Shown piece after piece: positions 11,036 through 22,535 of a stretch of DNA of 64,000 nt. A model generated the notes under the pieces. It saw only the letters and a program-made list of their open reading frames with translations, did no database searches and was not told the DNA's origin. The stretch comes from Malachius bipustulatus (taxonomy: Eukaryota; Arthropoda; Insecta; Coleoptera; Melyridae), in the NCBI GenBank assembly GCA_910589415.1, contig OU342632.1, forward strand, positions 42,459,341 through 42,523,340. The letters are read 5' to 3'. The translations under genes and the position numbers were made by a program. Position 1 is the stretch's first letter. The number at the start of each line of letters is the position of its first letter.

Positions 11036-13351
11036 GGCAAGACAATAGCAAGAAAGTGAGTTATACTGGTATCAATAATGTAAAAGGACTAAGCTACGAT
11101 AAGTATCTAAGACTGGCAGGCATATACGGTACCTATAGCGTTAGCATTTGATACCATGTATTGGGGAAGTATACTATAATAGTGCACCAAGAACTTAATA
11201 TAATCGACAGATGTTGGAATTTTAGATCATCATTATCTTTTAACAGGTGCACTGTCCTCAAGATCCTCAACTGCTTAATTCTATTATGCAAAGCAACTTG
11301 GTCAAATTTGGAGGAAAAAAGAAGAAAATACTTTATAGGTAAGCTAAAACTAATGAACTTTTTTTTTATTTTGAAATTTTTTGAACATTTTTTGTATTTT
11401 ATATTATTCTACATCACTTTTATCTTTGAATTCCCTTTTCGTCACTTACTCGACCATTTTAATTTTTTTTTTTGGTAAAGTGAAAGAAACTAAACTTTCC
11501 CTACGAACGATATTTTTGAATTTGAAAGCTCAAGATATTTGAAACCTGCTAGCGGGTCCCCTTAACTTCTCAACTGGTAATATGCAATTTATCATAAAAT
11601 TCAACATTTCTGCGTACTTCCTATCTGGTCGCCATTTTGAATTTAGTCTACAGTGACCCCCCCTTCCCCCCCCTATGAGCAGAACAAGAAAAGTAGACAA
11701 AGGAATTTTTCTTTTTTCAGGTCGATTTTTTGAATGTTCGAGACTGGGCTACAACGACATATTCAAGACAAGAAAAACTTGGGATGTGCTACGTGAATCA
11801 AATGTCAAAAATGTTCCCGCAACCCGAAGAAAAGACTAAAGGCTCAATACATTTTTTGACATGATTGATTGGTAAATCAAACCGTATGCATTTCGTTGTG
11901 AACACAAGTTTGCATCATAAAAAGTCTTCCGGATACCCGTAACGCTAAAGGCTGTCCTAAGATTTGTACAGTTTTTTGCACTTTTTGCTCCAACATTAAC
12001 ACTGACATTTACAATCAAAGCAGTCATCAAAGTATCACTCATCCTGCTGGTAAGCTGTAATTTGCGATGCACAGAGTGCAACTATGAATGACAGAATGCG
12101 GAAGCTGTAACTCCGTCCAAGAGACGACAACTTCCATAAAATCATGAATCGGAGTCATTCATTTAAACGGCTTCGGGTAAATACGAGGGTTTGTTCACAT
12201 CGGAGTTTACATCCATGAATCCTCGAGCACCGATTTACGATTGTTTTGATGGTGTAATGTTGTAGTTAGTTGCATGTGCTAGTTGCAGCTCTGTGCTGTG
12301 CCGATTTAGATGAAAGATGTGCGAGTAATAATAATCTATTTCCATAGCAATGCACACCAGCTGCCTGACAGGCTGTTAGAATTTTTCGTTCCAATTTATT
12401 CGCCAGCTTTTAGTGTAGCTTTAAGACAAATTAATATGCTTTTCCGGTTCGTGAATTTTCTTACATGCATCAATCATGTAGACTAGACATAAGTTTCTAT
12501 GAGAACCAAATCATCTAAAAAATATGCGTACATACTACGTATGGCATTTTTTGATTATTTTTGGAAAACAATTATTCTCTCATTTTTAGAATAGCTAATA
12601 TTTTTATGGTAGCTAAAGTTTTCTCCAGTTTCCCCTAACGTCTATTTGCGTGTTTACTTCTATCTTAACTTCTATTTCTTTCTTCCTAATTGCGTTGATA
12701 TTCAGATTCCGCAAGGAATGAGCTCCATCTTAGATGTAAGGGATGAAATTGTTATCTAGGAAAATACTGCTTATCCGTGAAATAATATTCTAAGGTACAA
12801 CAATAATTGTTAAGGAGAATAATAATACTTAATAATAATAATAAGAATTTATTACTGAACAGTTAGAAAAACCGAATTACAGAGAAATATATATATTCAA
12901 AAGACTATTAAGAGAATATATCTAACACCTTTTATTTGGAACTTTTGTTTAATTTTTTTCTGTTCAAGTGTTACAAATTTTCAAATGTGGCACTTTTGGG
13001 GATGGAAACTTTTTTTTCGATTTTACTACGAGACGGTCTATCGGGAACTCAAATAGGTTGTAAGAAAAAATGTAGCTTTAAAAGACAAAAGTTTTCCTAC
13101 TTTAAAAGTGTCCTCAATTATTTTTTTTACGGTAAAACAAAGGTCGCCAAAAGCCATCCGGCGCCAATATTTTCGAAAATTTTAAAGGTTCATTATTACA
13201 TTTGATTAGTCAAAAAGGCGATGTTTTTAAATGATAGAAGCCGAGACCAATAAATGAAAGATTGGACTTGCCATTTCGGTTTTTTGAAAATCAGCGATCC
13301 CGAAACCCCCAAAATTATGTTATATTTTAGTTAAACCGCTTTGACTTTATA
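10881..13351. other. spacer
   Basis: Apart from the minus-strand open frame at 10883-11035 described separately, I see nothing functional. Long open stretches at 11161-11478 and 12936-13205 are poly-T or poly-A driven. An AAT microsatellite lies near 12830-12845. Confidence 0.45.
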
Positions 13352-14171
13352 CAGGGTGGCAAAAATTAGTAGGTCCAAGTTTTTTATTATTATCTCCGCT
13401 GCTTTTCAAAATATTCAGTTGAAATGCTGCACAATTTTTTTTTCTCATGACGACACACTTTTTGCTATCATTTGTTCACAACAGAGAATAGAAGCATTTG
13501 TGCTCGTGCTTAGGAACGAGGTTGCAGAACACGTTGACCCCCCAACTTTTTCCTGCGTACGCCTCTGCAAAGGTATTGTTTTTCATATCAGGTATTAATT
13601 TCTATTATTTTTTATATTTATACATAATAATATAATAATAATCGACTGTATTTTGGCAAGAGTTGTGGTTAAACATACATTTTATTATTTTTATCTCGTA
13701 GCTCACTGCTCAAACTTACAATTTTCAAAGAATTATTATTTTGATATAGCTAAGTTCTTGGCATAGTTTAAGGCATAATAGTCTAACAGCGAGTTGATGA
13801 ATGACTCATAATCATATACCTATGTTGCAATATTTCTTAAGCCAAGCCTTGTGTCAAAATTTTACAAGAGTGAAAAAAGTAGTCGAAATGAATGCTTGAT
13901 CTAAAAGCAATACCTTCGAACTGGAGGCGTACGCTGGAAAAAGTTGATAGGCGAGGTGGGCGAGGGTCAACGTGTGCTTCAACCCCCGTTCCCTCCGTTC
14001 GCGCTTTCATAATCTGCGAACAAAATTTTAGCAAAAATGAGAAAGAATTTCTGCACAATTTCAACTGAATATCTTGAAAACGGAGATATTCTTTTAAAAT
14101 TAGACTTTAAAGTTAACTTTAAGACACCCTGAAGTATCCGAACAAATTTGTCACTAATTTGTGACATCCTG
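13352..14171. mobile_element. fold-back MITE with CAGGGTGGCA ends
   Basis: The left end is CAGGGTGGCAAAAATTAG and the right end, read inverted, is CAGGATGTCACAAATTAG. Inner arm landmarks also pair: CTGCACAATTTTT (left, about 13425) with its inverse (right, about 14045), and TTTTTCCTGCGTACGCCTC (13547) with GAGGCGTACGCTGGAAAAA (13924). The central 13600-13890 is not mirrored. No intact gene. Confidence 0.75.
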
Positions 14172-14514
14172 CATTATAAGATATGTGCATTCTGTATTAT
14201 TGTGCAAGCTTAAAAAAATTTCAAAAATATTTTTGCGCCCTCTGGATTCGTAGCAAGTATGCAAAGAAAAATTTGGAGATGTTTTTATTGTAGGAAAGCT
14301 CAACCGCTATATTTTTTGTCATCGACCATTTTCGCCCTCAATTGACTGTTTTCTTGTAAAATCGAAAATACCATATTATCTCCTTACGTCGAAAAAATCC
14401 CACCTTCAAAAGTGTAATTTTTATTTTCATTTGAAATTAAACTTTTGAATCACAGAATGTGAATTTCTATCACAGATTCCTGAGGCACCAATGTGCCTAT
14501 TTAACCGAAATTAT

Positions 14515-15075
14515 CTATGTCCAAAAACGCACCCTTTTCAAGATACAGCCCTTGAAAGGGGGTCGACCAAATATATAATATAAATTATATGAAAACCAAT
14601 AAACTGACATAGTTTTCAAACATTTACATACAGGGTGTTCCTGTTTATGATTTCAACGTTTTATTTCACACATAATTTTTTTGACATTTATGAATAATTA
14701 TTGAATTAATATTTAAATTAAAATAAATTTTCATAAAAATACGTTTTCAGTAGTGTTGTAGGTTTATCATAAGAAAAATAATTATATGCGGAAAAACGAT
14801 GCAAGATACCTTTTACAAAGGGGGAAAAGCTTAGGAATACTTCAGCGTTTGACTACAAAATACAAAATCAATCAGTGACGTGCGGATATAAAAGTTTTGG
14901 AGTAAAAAGTGTGAAAGAATACAACTACGTCAGTTTATTGGTTTTAGCAATAGTAGTAGACGATGAAATTTTGAAGTTTCTCATGCAGTTAATCCGTTTT
15001 TGACTTATTCAGGAAAACGTGTGTTTGGTTGACCCCCTTTGGAGGGCTGTATTTTAAAGAGGGTGCCTTTTTGGA
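14515..15075. repeat. diverged inverted repeat, probable old fold-back element
   Basis: The left arm (about 14518-14615) carries TCCAAAAACGCACCCTTTTC, AGATACAGCCC, GGGGGTCGACCAAA and AACCAATAAACTGAC. The right arm carries the same blocks inverted between about 14930 and 15075 (GTCAGTTTATTGGTT, TTTGGTTGACCCCC, GGGCTGTATTTTAAAGAGG). A CAGGGTGTTCC terminus of another element lies within it at about 14632. Outer ends were not found. Confidence 0.6.
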
Positions 15076-15956
15076 TATTGAAGGCAGAATTAGATTGAGA
15101 ATTTTTTTGGACTTATGATAATAAATTGATTTTGGCATTGAAAATCGATACATTCTGCATAGTTGTGGTTAATTATTTATGACTTAATTATGATTTACAA
15201 ATAATAATTGTCTTACGACGTATGATTTTTGAGATATCACCAAAAATGTTATCAAAAAACTAAGTCCCCTCCTCTATTTATATTGAAACATCATGGTTCG
15301 AAAAATTGTTAAATTATGATCATTCTGGGGAGCATTTTAAGATTACAGAAGTGTACCACGATCTCTTTAAAATTTGTCGTTAAAAAAGGAGTCTTTTTTG
15401 GGGGGGGGGATGAGGTTTGACATTTTTATTTCTTCTCAGTCAAGCAAGCTGCGACCAAAATTAAAAAAATCCTCTTCATTCTGGAAGACACAAGGTATTT
15501 AGATGCCTCGGATGAGTCTAATTATGGCGAAAAATTGGGAAATTGATCCTTGATTATGCTGTAGTTTGTTACCTTATTCCTTTAATTAGACTAATCGCTG
15601 AACCAATCAATAAACTCTAACAATACGTTCAGCTCAGACACGTTGTTTAATAATTGGTTAACATTAAACATAAGATTTTCACACATTTTACATATTATCT
15701 TAAGTTTATACTCTTGAAAGATTCATCCAAGATCAAAAAGTCAAAGATGAATCAATTGTGTAAGCAGTTTTTTTTATCGTATCCAAAGTCTAGGATATCC
15801 GATTCCGACATCATAGACGATTTTCCAAAATCAGATAAGCTCACTTTACCTTAATGAACTAATGTCTAGTTATTCTAATTTTCTAGTTAATAAATACATT
15901 TTTGAGGTGACTTGACTTGCCCAATCAGTTATCAGACATTCGGGTTTATGATGTAA

Positions 15957-16057
15957 CGTTTATGTAAAAAAAGTACACTTACGTAATTTTGAAAATGCGT
16001 AACAAAATTATATAATTACGTGATTTGGCTTACGTAAGTGTAATTTTTACATAAACG
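15957..16057. repeat. 101-bp hairpin, possible small MITE
   Basis: CGTTTATGTAAAAAAAGTAC at the left pairs with GTAATTTTTACATAAACG at the right, and the inner ACTTACGTAA pairs with TTACGTAAGT. The loop is about 40 bp. It is non-coding. Confidence 0.6.
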
Positions 16058-18495
16058 AATATTATTATTGAACCCTTATTATTGAGGATACATTTTTTTT
16101 GGCAAATTCTGATAATTGTTATGATTCTAGTTTTATTTAGGATAATATTCCAGTCGTGGTTGACTTAATTTAAAAGATCGTATTTGACGTGAATTATTTA
16201 GAAAATAAGTTCAAAGATTTAAATTAAAACTGTAGGCGCTTGAAACTAGTGTCATGCATGATTTAATATCAAAGTCATCTTGAAAATATTTTGACCTTTA
16301 GTAGGTTTCTTCGGGTTATATATTGACTTTGCGAAGTTTTTCTGCAATTATTAATAGCATTGATATTTAAACTCCTTCCATGCATCTATGTTATGATGGA
16401 TGTTTCGTCTAAATTTTCATCATCTTTTTAACAGCATCAGCTTCCGTGGTGCTGATCTTTGAACTGTTTACCGCATTTATCAAATTTCGTTCTTGTTTTT
16501 TAGCTTGTCATGCTAGACACTACATTGAGGTTCTAAAGATTTGAAAAGTTATCACTGTTTGATTTAATAACAAAATAAAAATAGTTCGCATCTTCATCGC
16601 ATAAAGTGTAGGTATCAAAAATTAATTTAAATACAAAATAAATATTAACACTGTACAGCTCTTTATTTCTTTGCCTTGGCCAGTTCAACTCTAATTAATG
16701 TATATTATTTTCTTCAAGAACTTTTTTTGCCACAAACTATTGTTTTGGTAGTTATGCATATAAAATGTCATCAAAATACTGTAGTTATGTCACCCTGTGT
16801 TTGGTATCTGTAAAAACACAATTCAAACTTGAAAAAATGGTATTATTTCTGGTCACTATGAAATTTGGTAGCTTAACGTGAACTTTAGGCCATGTTCTCT
16901 CCAATTATTACGAAAATACTTTGAGTATTATTAATTATCTCATTCAAGCTTCAACCTCCAAATCTAGTTTCGAAGTCTCCTGGAGAAAAAGTTCCCTATG
17001 AACGAACGATAAATTCCCTGAGATATTGCCAGCTTTAAAGTACCCAAGGTTCGGTGACGATGTTGATTATAGCTGCCTTAATATAGCTCCACAAAAAGAA
17101 GTTTCACTGCGTTAAATCGGGTGGATATGGGTAAAAATTTTTTGAGAAAATCTATATTTTTTTGAATATTTTCGAAAATTTCTCAACAAGGAACACTCGA
17201 TTTGTTCCCATCAAACCCATGATGATAACTTATAATGACTTCCGATAATTTAATCAATCGCTTTTGGAAATCGGAGAGATTTTTTGCCGGTACACTTATT
17301 GTAGTTTTTGGTCCTTCGACTTCTGTGGTGAGATTCTCTTTTAATTCGCGAATATTTTTGAATATCATGAATCCCTTGTTTCCGATGAACAGAAATTAGA
17401 AACTGATCACAATAATAATGCAGAATTTACTATAAGATAATATACTAAAAATTTCGTAATTGATTTTAATTGGATAAGACTAACTTTTAAGTTGTCAGTT
17501 AATCACAACGACAAGCAACTTGAGAAAAACCAAATTTTATTGTATCTCAAAGTATGTATAAATATCAACGACATTTATAAAGGATAATTATGCCAGTATT
17601 ACCAATATCAAGGTACATATTTATTTTAAATTGTTTTTATAAAAAAAAATCTTGATTAACAATAATTTTAAAAAGATAACAAAGCTTGAACAATAAATAA
17701 TTCTAACTCAGCCAATTGATGAAAATGAAAACATTTTGTTGTAAATAACCTAAAATTAGGTTAATAATAATTTCGACACTGTTTATCATTAATCGGTAAA
17801 CTGCCAATTAATCGACACAAAAACAGTTTGCTTTCATAAACCCAAATTTATCCTACCTCAAAGTATTATTAGTTATCTTAGTTTTCTTGAGAGATAAGGG
17901 AGGTTTGTATTTTTATTGACCAATCATCATACCTCACAAAATGATCTTATTTACTAAAATATTTACGGTTCAAAAATTTCAGATAATTAATGTCACAAAA
18001 TCATCCTCTCCCCAAGCAAATATTTATTGAAATAAATATATTTTTTAGAAAAATAATTCAAAAGCATCACATGAAAATTGTAAGTAAGTAAGTGTTTTTC
18101 ACGTTCACGTGAAGCAATATGCTGTAAAGCTGTAAAACCCTTGAGAGTTCTAAATTGCTTAAAAATCTAAATTCTAAATTTCATGTCAAGAAGCACTAAA
18201 ATGTTCTATTTTCCACCCAGAATAGATACCTTTTCTAGAAACGGCCCCAGAAATCTTCCAATTAACTTAATGAGCCTTTATAATGCTGGCTGTAGATAAA
18301 ATATACATCTATATTATCATCTAACTGATGACGTGGGACTTATAAGAAGAGAGGGCAAGCAAGTGAGTGTCACAGAAGTCAATGATTCCGTTCAAAACCG
18401 AAAATAAATCTTATTGAAAAGAGATGCCAGCTGATTCCAATGTCATCCAGGTGCGGAAATCTACATTTTTTTCATGACGGTTTGTAAAACTCACC
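16058..18495. other. AT-rich spacer
   Basis: No gene or clear repeat is supported. An isolated CACCCTGTG motif occurs near 16791. The open stretch at 17183-17368 (minus) has no recognisable motifs. Confidence 0.45.
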
Positions 18496-18774
18496 AAATC
18501 CACCTATCCACCTAACCCACCTACCCACCTACCCACTTTTTGTGCCGAGGAGGGGTAACCTCCATTAGGCCCCTGTTCTTCGCAGGTTGAGTGTGGGATT
18601 CACTCCCATCCAGGGAGGGCCTACCCACTAAGCCTTTCTTGATCTCATACATCTCAGCTTACCGTACCGGTAACCGCTTACGCATTCCTTCAGTACGGAA
18701 GCCGTCCAATTTTAAGTTCTTCTGCTCACTCCAATACAGTTTTTTTCTTTCCTTTATTTATTTTCTTCTAGTAA
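18496..18774 (-). mobile_element. 3' end of a non-LTR retrotransposon
   Basis: Read on the minus strand, this GC-richer segment contains TTAGTGGGTAGG, then a stem-like run ending in GAATCCCACACTCAACCTG, features common in 3' regions of insect R1-type and related LINEs. It ends in a short (TAGGTGGG)-like simple tail at about 18496-18537. The minus-strand pol remnant at 20583-22120 lies upstream in the same orientation. The two pieces are separated by an LTR element whose flanking GTAA duplication joins them, so they are probably one insertion. Confidence 0.55.
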
Positions 18775-19051
18775 TATAAGGGTACGAAGGGGATGATTAA
18801 TAATAATATGTAGTTATGGTTAAAGATTTATAAGTATTAACAATCAAGACGACAGGCGGATACAATAAGGATTATGAACATTATAGCATGCGGTACACGA
18901 CTGAATCCTTCCACTGACTGCGTGGCTCAGCCGGCCTCATCAGCTTAGTCGGTGGTTCCCAGGCCAGGCAGCGTCTCCCACTCCAAGTGGTAGGATGCTG
19001 CCCGCACTATGGCTGGACAAGGTCGGCATCAGCCGGTGGCAATTCCCAACA
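18775..19051 (-). repeat. 3' LTR of a gypsy-like retrotransposon
   Basis: This 277-bp block is almost identical to 20283-20558. Read on the minus strand it begins TGTTGGGAATTGCC and ends CCCTTATA. The outer flank is GTAA at 18771-18774, matching GTAA at 20559-20562 beyond the other LTR: a 4-bp target duplication, as expected for gypsy-type integrases. The LTRs differ by only a few bases (for example around 18870), so the insertion is fairly young compared with the host LINE. Confidence 0.88.
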
Positions 19052-19195
19052 TTCGGCCATCCTGTCGTCATTTCGTCCTCGGAATGTGGCACTGCATTAG
19101 TAATCTATAACACACACAGACAAATACTTATAGTTAAAGACCGAGGTGCGGCCTCATTGTATTTCATGTTTAGACGTCAGTTGTTATCTTTGGTT

Positions 19196-19665
19196 GTTGG
19201 CCCTATGCCAACCAGGACCTCAGTGTCGTTAGTCATATACTACCCTTATGTTCGTACGTTAGCCCTTCACTAACCATTATACGTCAGTTTGTACGTTAGC
19301 CCTGTGCTAACCCTTATTTGTACATTAGCCCTTCGCTAACCGTCGTACGTTGAATTTATACGTTAGCCCTGTGCTAACCCTTATTTGTACGTTAGATTTG
19401 TACGTTAGCCCTGTGCTAACCCTTATTTGTACGTTAGCCCTTCGCTAACCGTCGTAAGTTGAATTTGTATGTTAGCCCTGTACTAACCCTTATTTGTACG
19501 TTAGATTTGTACGTTAGCCCTGTGCTAACCCTTTTTGTGCGTTAGCCCTTCGCTAACCGTCGTAAGTTGAATTTGTATGTTAGCCCTGTGCTAACCCTTA
19601 TTTGTACGTTAGATTTGTACGTTAGCCCTGTGCTAACCCTTTTTGTGCGTTAGCCCTTAGTCTAC
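19196..19665. repeat. array of about 13-14 short hairpins (GTTAGC/GCTAAC)
   Basis: Units contain GTTAGC, a five-base loop (CCTGT or CCTTC), then GCTAAC, separated by CCTTATTTGTAC- or CGTCGTACGTTGAATTT-like spacers. The outermost unit at 19196-19212 is GTTGGC-CCTAT-GCCAAC, where both stem strands have changed and pairing is kept. The gag frame enters the array: the codons for RANAQK at about 19650-19670 are themselves one array unit, which suggests the array grew by duplication from the gag coding sequence. Confidence 0.8.
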
Positions 19666-20077
19666 CCGTTATAAGTCTAATGGTTAAATGATCAGTCCAC
19701 TGATAGAACTCTTTCAGTTCCTGGACCCTGCGGATCCATGCGCCTGCCCCTTGACTATTTTTTGAATCCGGTTCAAAATATGGTACCACATTGGCGTCAA
19801 GAGCACTTAGAGCAGGATTATAATAAGGCACTGGCATAGAAGTCTGGCTACTTACGAGTTGCTGGAGTTCTTTCACCTGTTTTTCCAGGTCCTCGATTTT
19901 CGCTTGAGACAAGTCACCAATCGCTAGTGGGGACCGAGAACGGCTACGTGCCCTCGGTGGTGTTAAAGACGCCTCATCTCGGAAGATTGGGACACCTTGA
20001 CGGCTCATGGGTCTATGGCGTGGCGGGGTCGTCGGGGGTGTACCTCCTCTAAACCTTGCCTCGCGGATACGGCGCAA
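19622..20077 (-). pseudogene. gag polyprotein fragment of the LTR element
   Basis: The open frame gives about 151 residues: an Arg/Pro-rich N-terminus with an RSRSRS run (about residues 44-50), a short coiled coil (IEDLEKQVKELQQLV, about 61-75), then a gypsy-type gag core with VPYFEPDS, AWIRRVQELKEFYQW and a final LITGRLRANAQK. That core is typical of insect Ty3/gypsy capsid proteins (PxFxP, then W followed by an amphipathic helix). The frame is TTG-led, with an in-frame TGA just upstream; an ATG in another frame near 20142 suggests a frameshift separates the true start. It is truncated after the capsid start by the hairpin array. Confidence 0.72.
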
Positions 20078-20282
20078 TTGCCGTCGTCAGCCCTTCTCAT
20101 CCTGGGACGCGCACGATGTCCTTCAGCACCCTCCTCCATGGCCTAGGGGCACGACACTAGCACAAAACGCACAATCTCACACTGTTCTGTGACGCGATCT
20201 TTGGCAGGGCCAAAGTACCACTGACGCGACCTTTAGCAGGGCCAAAGTTAGTCCCTGTTGAGTAGATCCCACTTCTGACAGA

Positions 20283-20558
20283 TATAAGGGTACGAAGGGG
20301 ATGATTAATAATAATATGTAGTTATGGTTAAAGATTTATAAGTATTAACAATCAAGACGACAGGCGGATACAATAAGCATATGAACATTATCGCATGCGG
20401 TACACGACTGAATCCTTCCACTGACTGCGTGGCTCAGCCGGCCTCATCAGCTTAGTCGGTGGTTCCCAGGCCAGGCAGCGTCTCCCACTCCAAGTGGTAG
20501 GATGCTGCCCGCACTATGGCTGGACAAGGTCGGCATCAGCCGGTGGCAATTCCCAACA
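20283..20558 (-). repeat. 5' LTR of the gypsy-like retrotransposon
   Basis: This is the direct copy of the left LTR. On the minus strand it starts TGTTGGGAATTGCC at 20558 and ends CCCTTATA at 20283. The sequence immediately inside, TCTGTCAGAAGTGGGATC, is in the position of a primer-binding site, but I could not assign a tRNA. Confidence 0.88.
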
Positions 20559-20582
20559 GTAACAAAATGTGTCAAGCAAGAG

Positions 20583-22120
20583 TTACCTTTCATCTTCCTT
20601 GTTTCTCCCGATTATACCCCATATTGTTTCGATTGTGACCTTCCAGCTTCTTTCCGATTCAACTGTACTCTCACGCACCACCGTCGTGGTTTCGAATTTC
20701 TGCCCCATTGCTTCCGTAAATTTCTCCATTTCTTTTTGTTGTACTGCGGGTATACGCAAAGAGTATGACTCACGACATCGACCTCGCTCTGGACAAGAAA
20801 TTTCCAATGAAAAGAGTATAATCCACGTCATTGACCTTACAAGCAATTTTCCGAGTCTCTTTTACGGCGGTCATACACTCATACAGATATTTCCTGAAGC
20901 ACTCCTCTCGAGACAGAGCCTGCTTGATAAAGTAATCCAATTCGCCATGTGTTCTCTAGATCCGTTTTTCAATATTAGGTATTAGATGCCACGTCCATCG
21001 TCCATGAACGCCATTATCCCATTTCTCCTGTCATTTCTGCAACAGACCCGTCTTGCGTCATGTCGACCTTGACCACCGTAACTATGAGCTGTCTCCGTTA
21101 TGAGAAGTTCAATTGGGGGTTGCCTGCTATCCCTCTCGCTCCCTCGTCTGAAATCGTTCGGTAGGCGTTACAGATCATCCTTTGTACTCGTTTCAACCTT
21201 CGCCCCATTTTTTTCAACATCGAATGCCATAACTAAACAGCATACAGTAGCTGTGAGTGCACTACACTAGCAATAACTCTCCTTGTAAAGATGAGCTTGG
21301 GCCCGTATGTTAGACATTATTTCGCTGGGTGTCCTAATAGTTTTCTCGGCTTTTTCGGCAGTCCTGTTGGTGTGCTCTGCAAAGGTAAGTTTCATGTCAA
21401 GTCATACTCCCAGATAGTTCCCAGATATATTCGAATTTCAAACCTTGTCAGTGGTAGCTCGTCGTGAGGCACACCGCCACTGTTTTCTCCGGAACTAGTT
21501 CAAGATGGTTGTCTTCTAGCCAGTTTGAGACTCTCTCAAGTGCATCTTTTACCGAAATAGTTAGAATTTCAGCCTCCCTTGCAGTCGAAATAATAATTAT
21601 ATCATCCCCAAATCCCACTATCGGTATTCCTTCTGGAAATGTAGTTTCAAATATATCGTCTTACAAAAGGCTCCACAGGGTTTGCCCAAGCACGAAACCC
21701 TGTGGACCTCCAATGTTTATGTCCTTAACCGTGGCTTTCTCCTCTGCTTTCAGTATAATTTTCCTCTCAACAGATAGGAGACAGCAATGCTCATTGCACT
21801 CTCGTTTATCCCCTTCTTTCTCATCTTTGTAAGTATCATCTGCCAAAATGCACTGTTAAATAAAATGCTTTCACTACATCAAGGGTTATCGCAATGCAGA
21901 GCCTGCGGGGAGTATGTGAGTAGTTTGAAGCTTCTCTGGCAATTTGGTGAACTTTATCAATGAAAAACCACAGTTTGCCGTCCTTGTCTAAAGCCGTATT
22001 GTTTCTCTGAAAGGTTACGTGGTTGAAAAGAACTAATGAGTAAAAACTTTTTCTTAAATCACACAAATGCACTGGAACAATTACTGATGGTTTATGGACT
22101 GAGACTTTGCAGAAGGCCAA
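20583..22120 (-). pseudogene. non-LTR retrotransposon pol (R1-clade-like), degenerate
   Basis: Minus-strand translation gives reverse-transcriptase landmarks in the right order, spread over frames: QYGFRQGR (about 22000), then the palm A box ITLDVVKAF (about 21870), then GGPQGFVLGQTLW (about 21690), then the catalytic GFGDD with DDIIIISTAREAE (about 21600) and LELVPEKT. Next come HSQLLYA (about 21250) and RLKRVQRMICNAYRTISDE (about 21190), typical of the thumb of R1-like elements. At least three frameshifts and several stops break it. The region nearer 20583 is the decayed C-terminus. Its 3' tail continues at 18496-18774 beyond the inserted LTR element. Confidence 0.78.
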
Positions 22121-22388
22121 GTAGATATTGTTAAATTGAATTATTTTAGGTAGTTCCTAAAATAAGAGAATATTTTTATATCTTCAAATATAATTGACTG
22201 TGAAGTGTAAACTCCCTTTTCAATTTCCTGAATCCTGAGTACGAGTTTATTGTAGGTATCTACTCCATTTTATTCAGTAAACAATTTGTTTACGATCTTT
22301 ACATTTAAATGCATTCAGGATATTAAGTGATTGGCGTAAAATATCTTGGCATCGACAGTGAATGAATGAAAACATCTGATACATTATT

Positions 22389-22535
22389 GCCCGTATTCAC
22401 AAACGATAATTTCCTAAATAATTACGTAATTAATTAAATGAGTGAGATGGAGATATGCAGTTTTTTTGCAATCAAATGAGATGGAGATAATTGATTACGT
22501 AATTATTTAGGAAATTATCATTTGTGAATACGGGC
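22389..22535. repeat. 147-bp hairpin MITE with GCCCGTATTCACAAA ends
   Basis: The left arm starts GCCCGTATTCACAAACGATA and continues through TTTCCTAAATAATTACGTAAT. The right arm is its inverse, nearly perfect over about 45 bp. The loop repeats GAGATGGAGATA. There is no coding capacity. Such short, near-perfect hairpins are typical of MITEs; the superfamily is not assignable because the target duplication is unclear. Confidence 0.75.

Larger units (their letters stand above)
18775..20558 (-). mobile_element. internally deleted LTR retrotransposon nested in a LINE
   Basis: Two near-identical LTRs flank only about 1.2 kb. Read on the minus strand, the order is 5' LTR, an untranslated leader with a duplicated TTGGCAGGGCCAA block, a gag fragment (20077-19622), an array of hairpin repeats, a short piece ending just before the 3' LTR, then the 3' LTR. 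Protease, reverse transcriptase and integrase are missing, so it is non-autonomous. The 4-bp GTAA duplication is intact, so the ends were made by normal integration and the internal loss either predates it or left the ends untouched. Confidence 0.85.

Noticed and set aside
11161..11478. 105-codon plus-strand open frame rich in Phe and Leu
   Set aside because: Produced by T-rich sequence, starts without ATG, and shows no family features.
18496..18537. telomere-like repeat
   Set aside because: The units are TAGGTGGG-like, not the insect TTAGG, and they form the tail of a LINE.
19196..19665. possible CRISPR array
   Set aside because: Units are short self-paired hairpins inside a retroelement, spacers are also repeated, and the genome is eukaryotic.
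20569..20985. 138-codon plus-strand open frame, and 21464-21832 plus
   Set aside because: They are antisense to the LINE pol remnant, whose minus-strand frames carry the real RT motifs.
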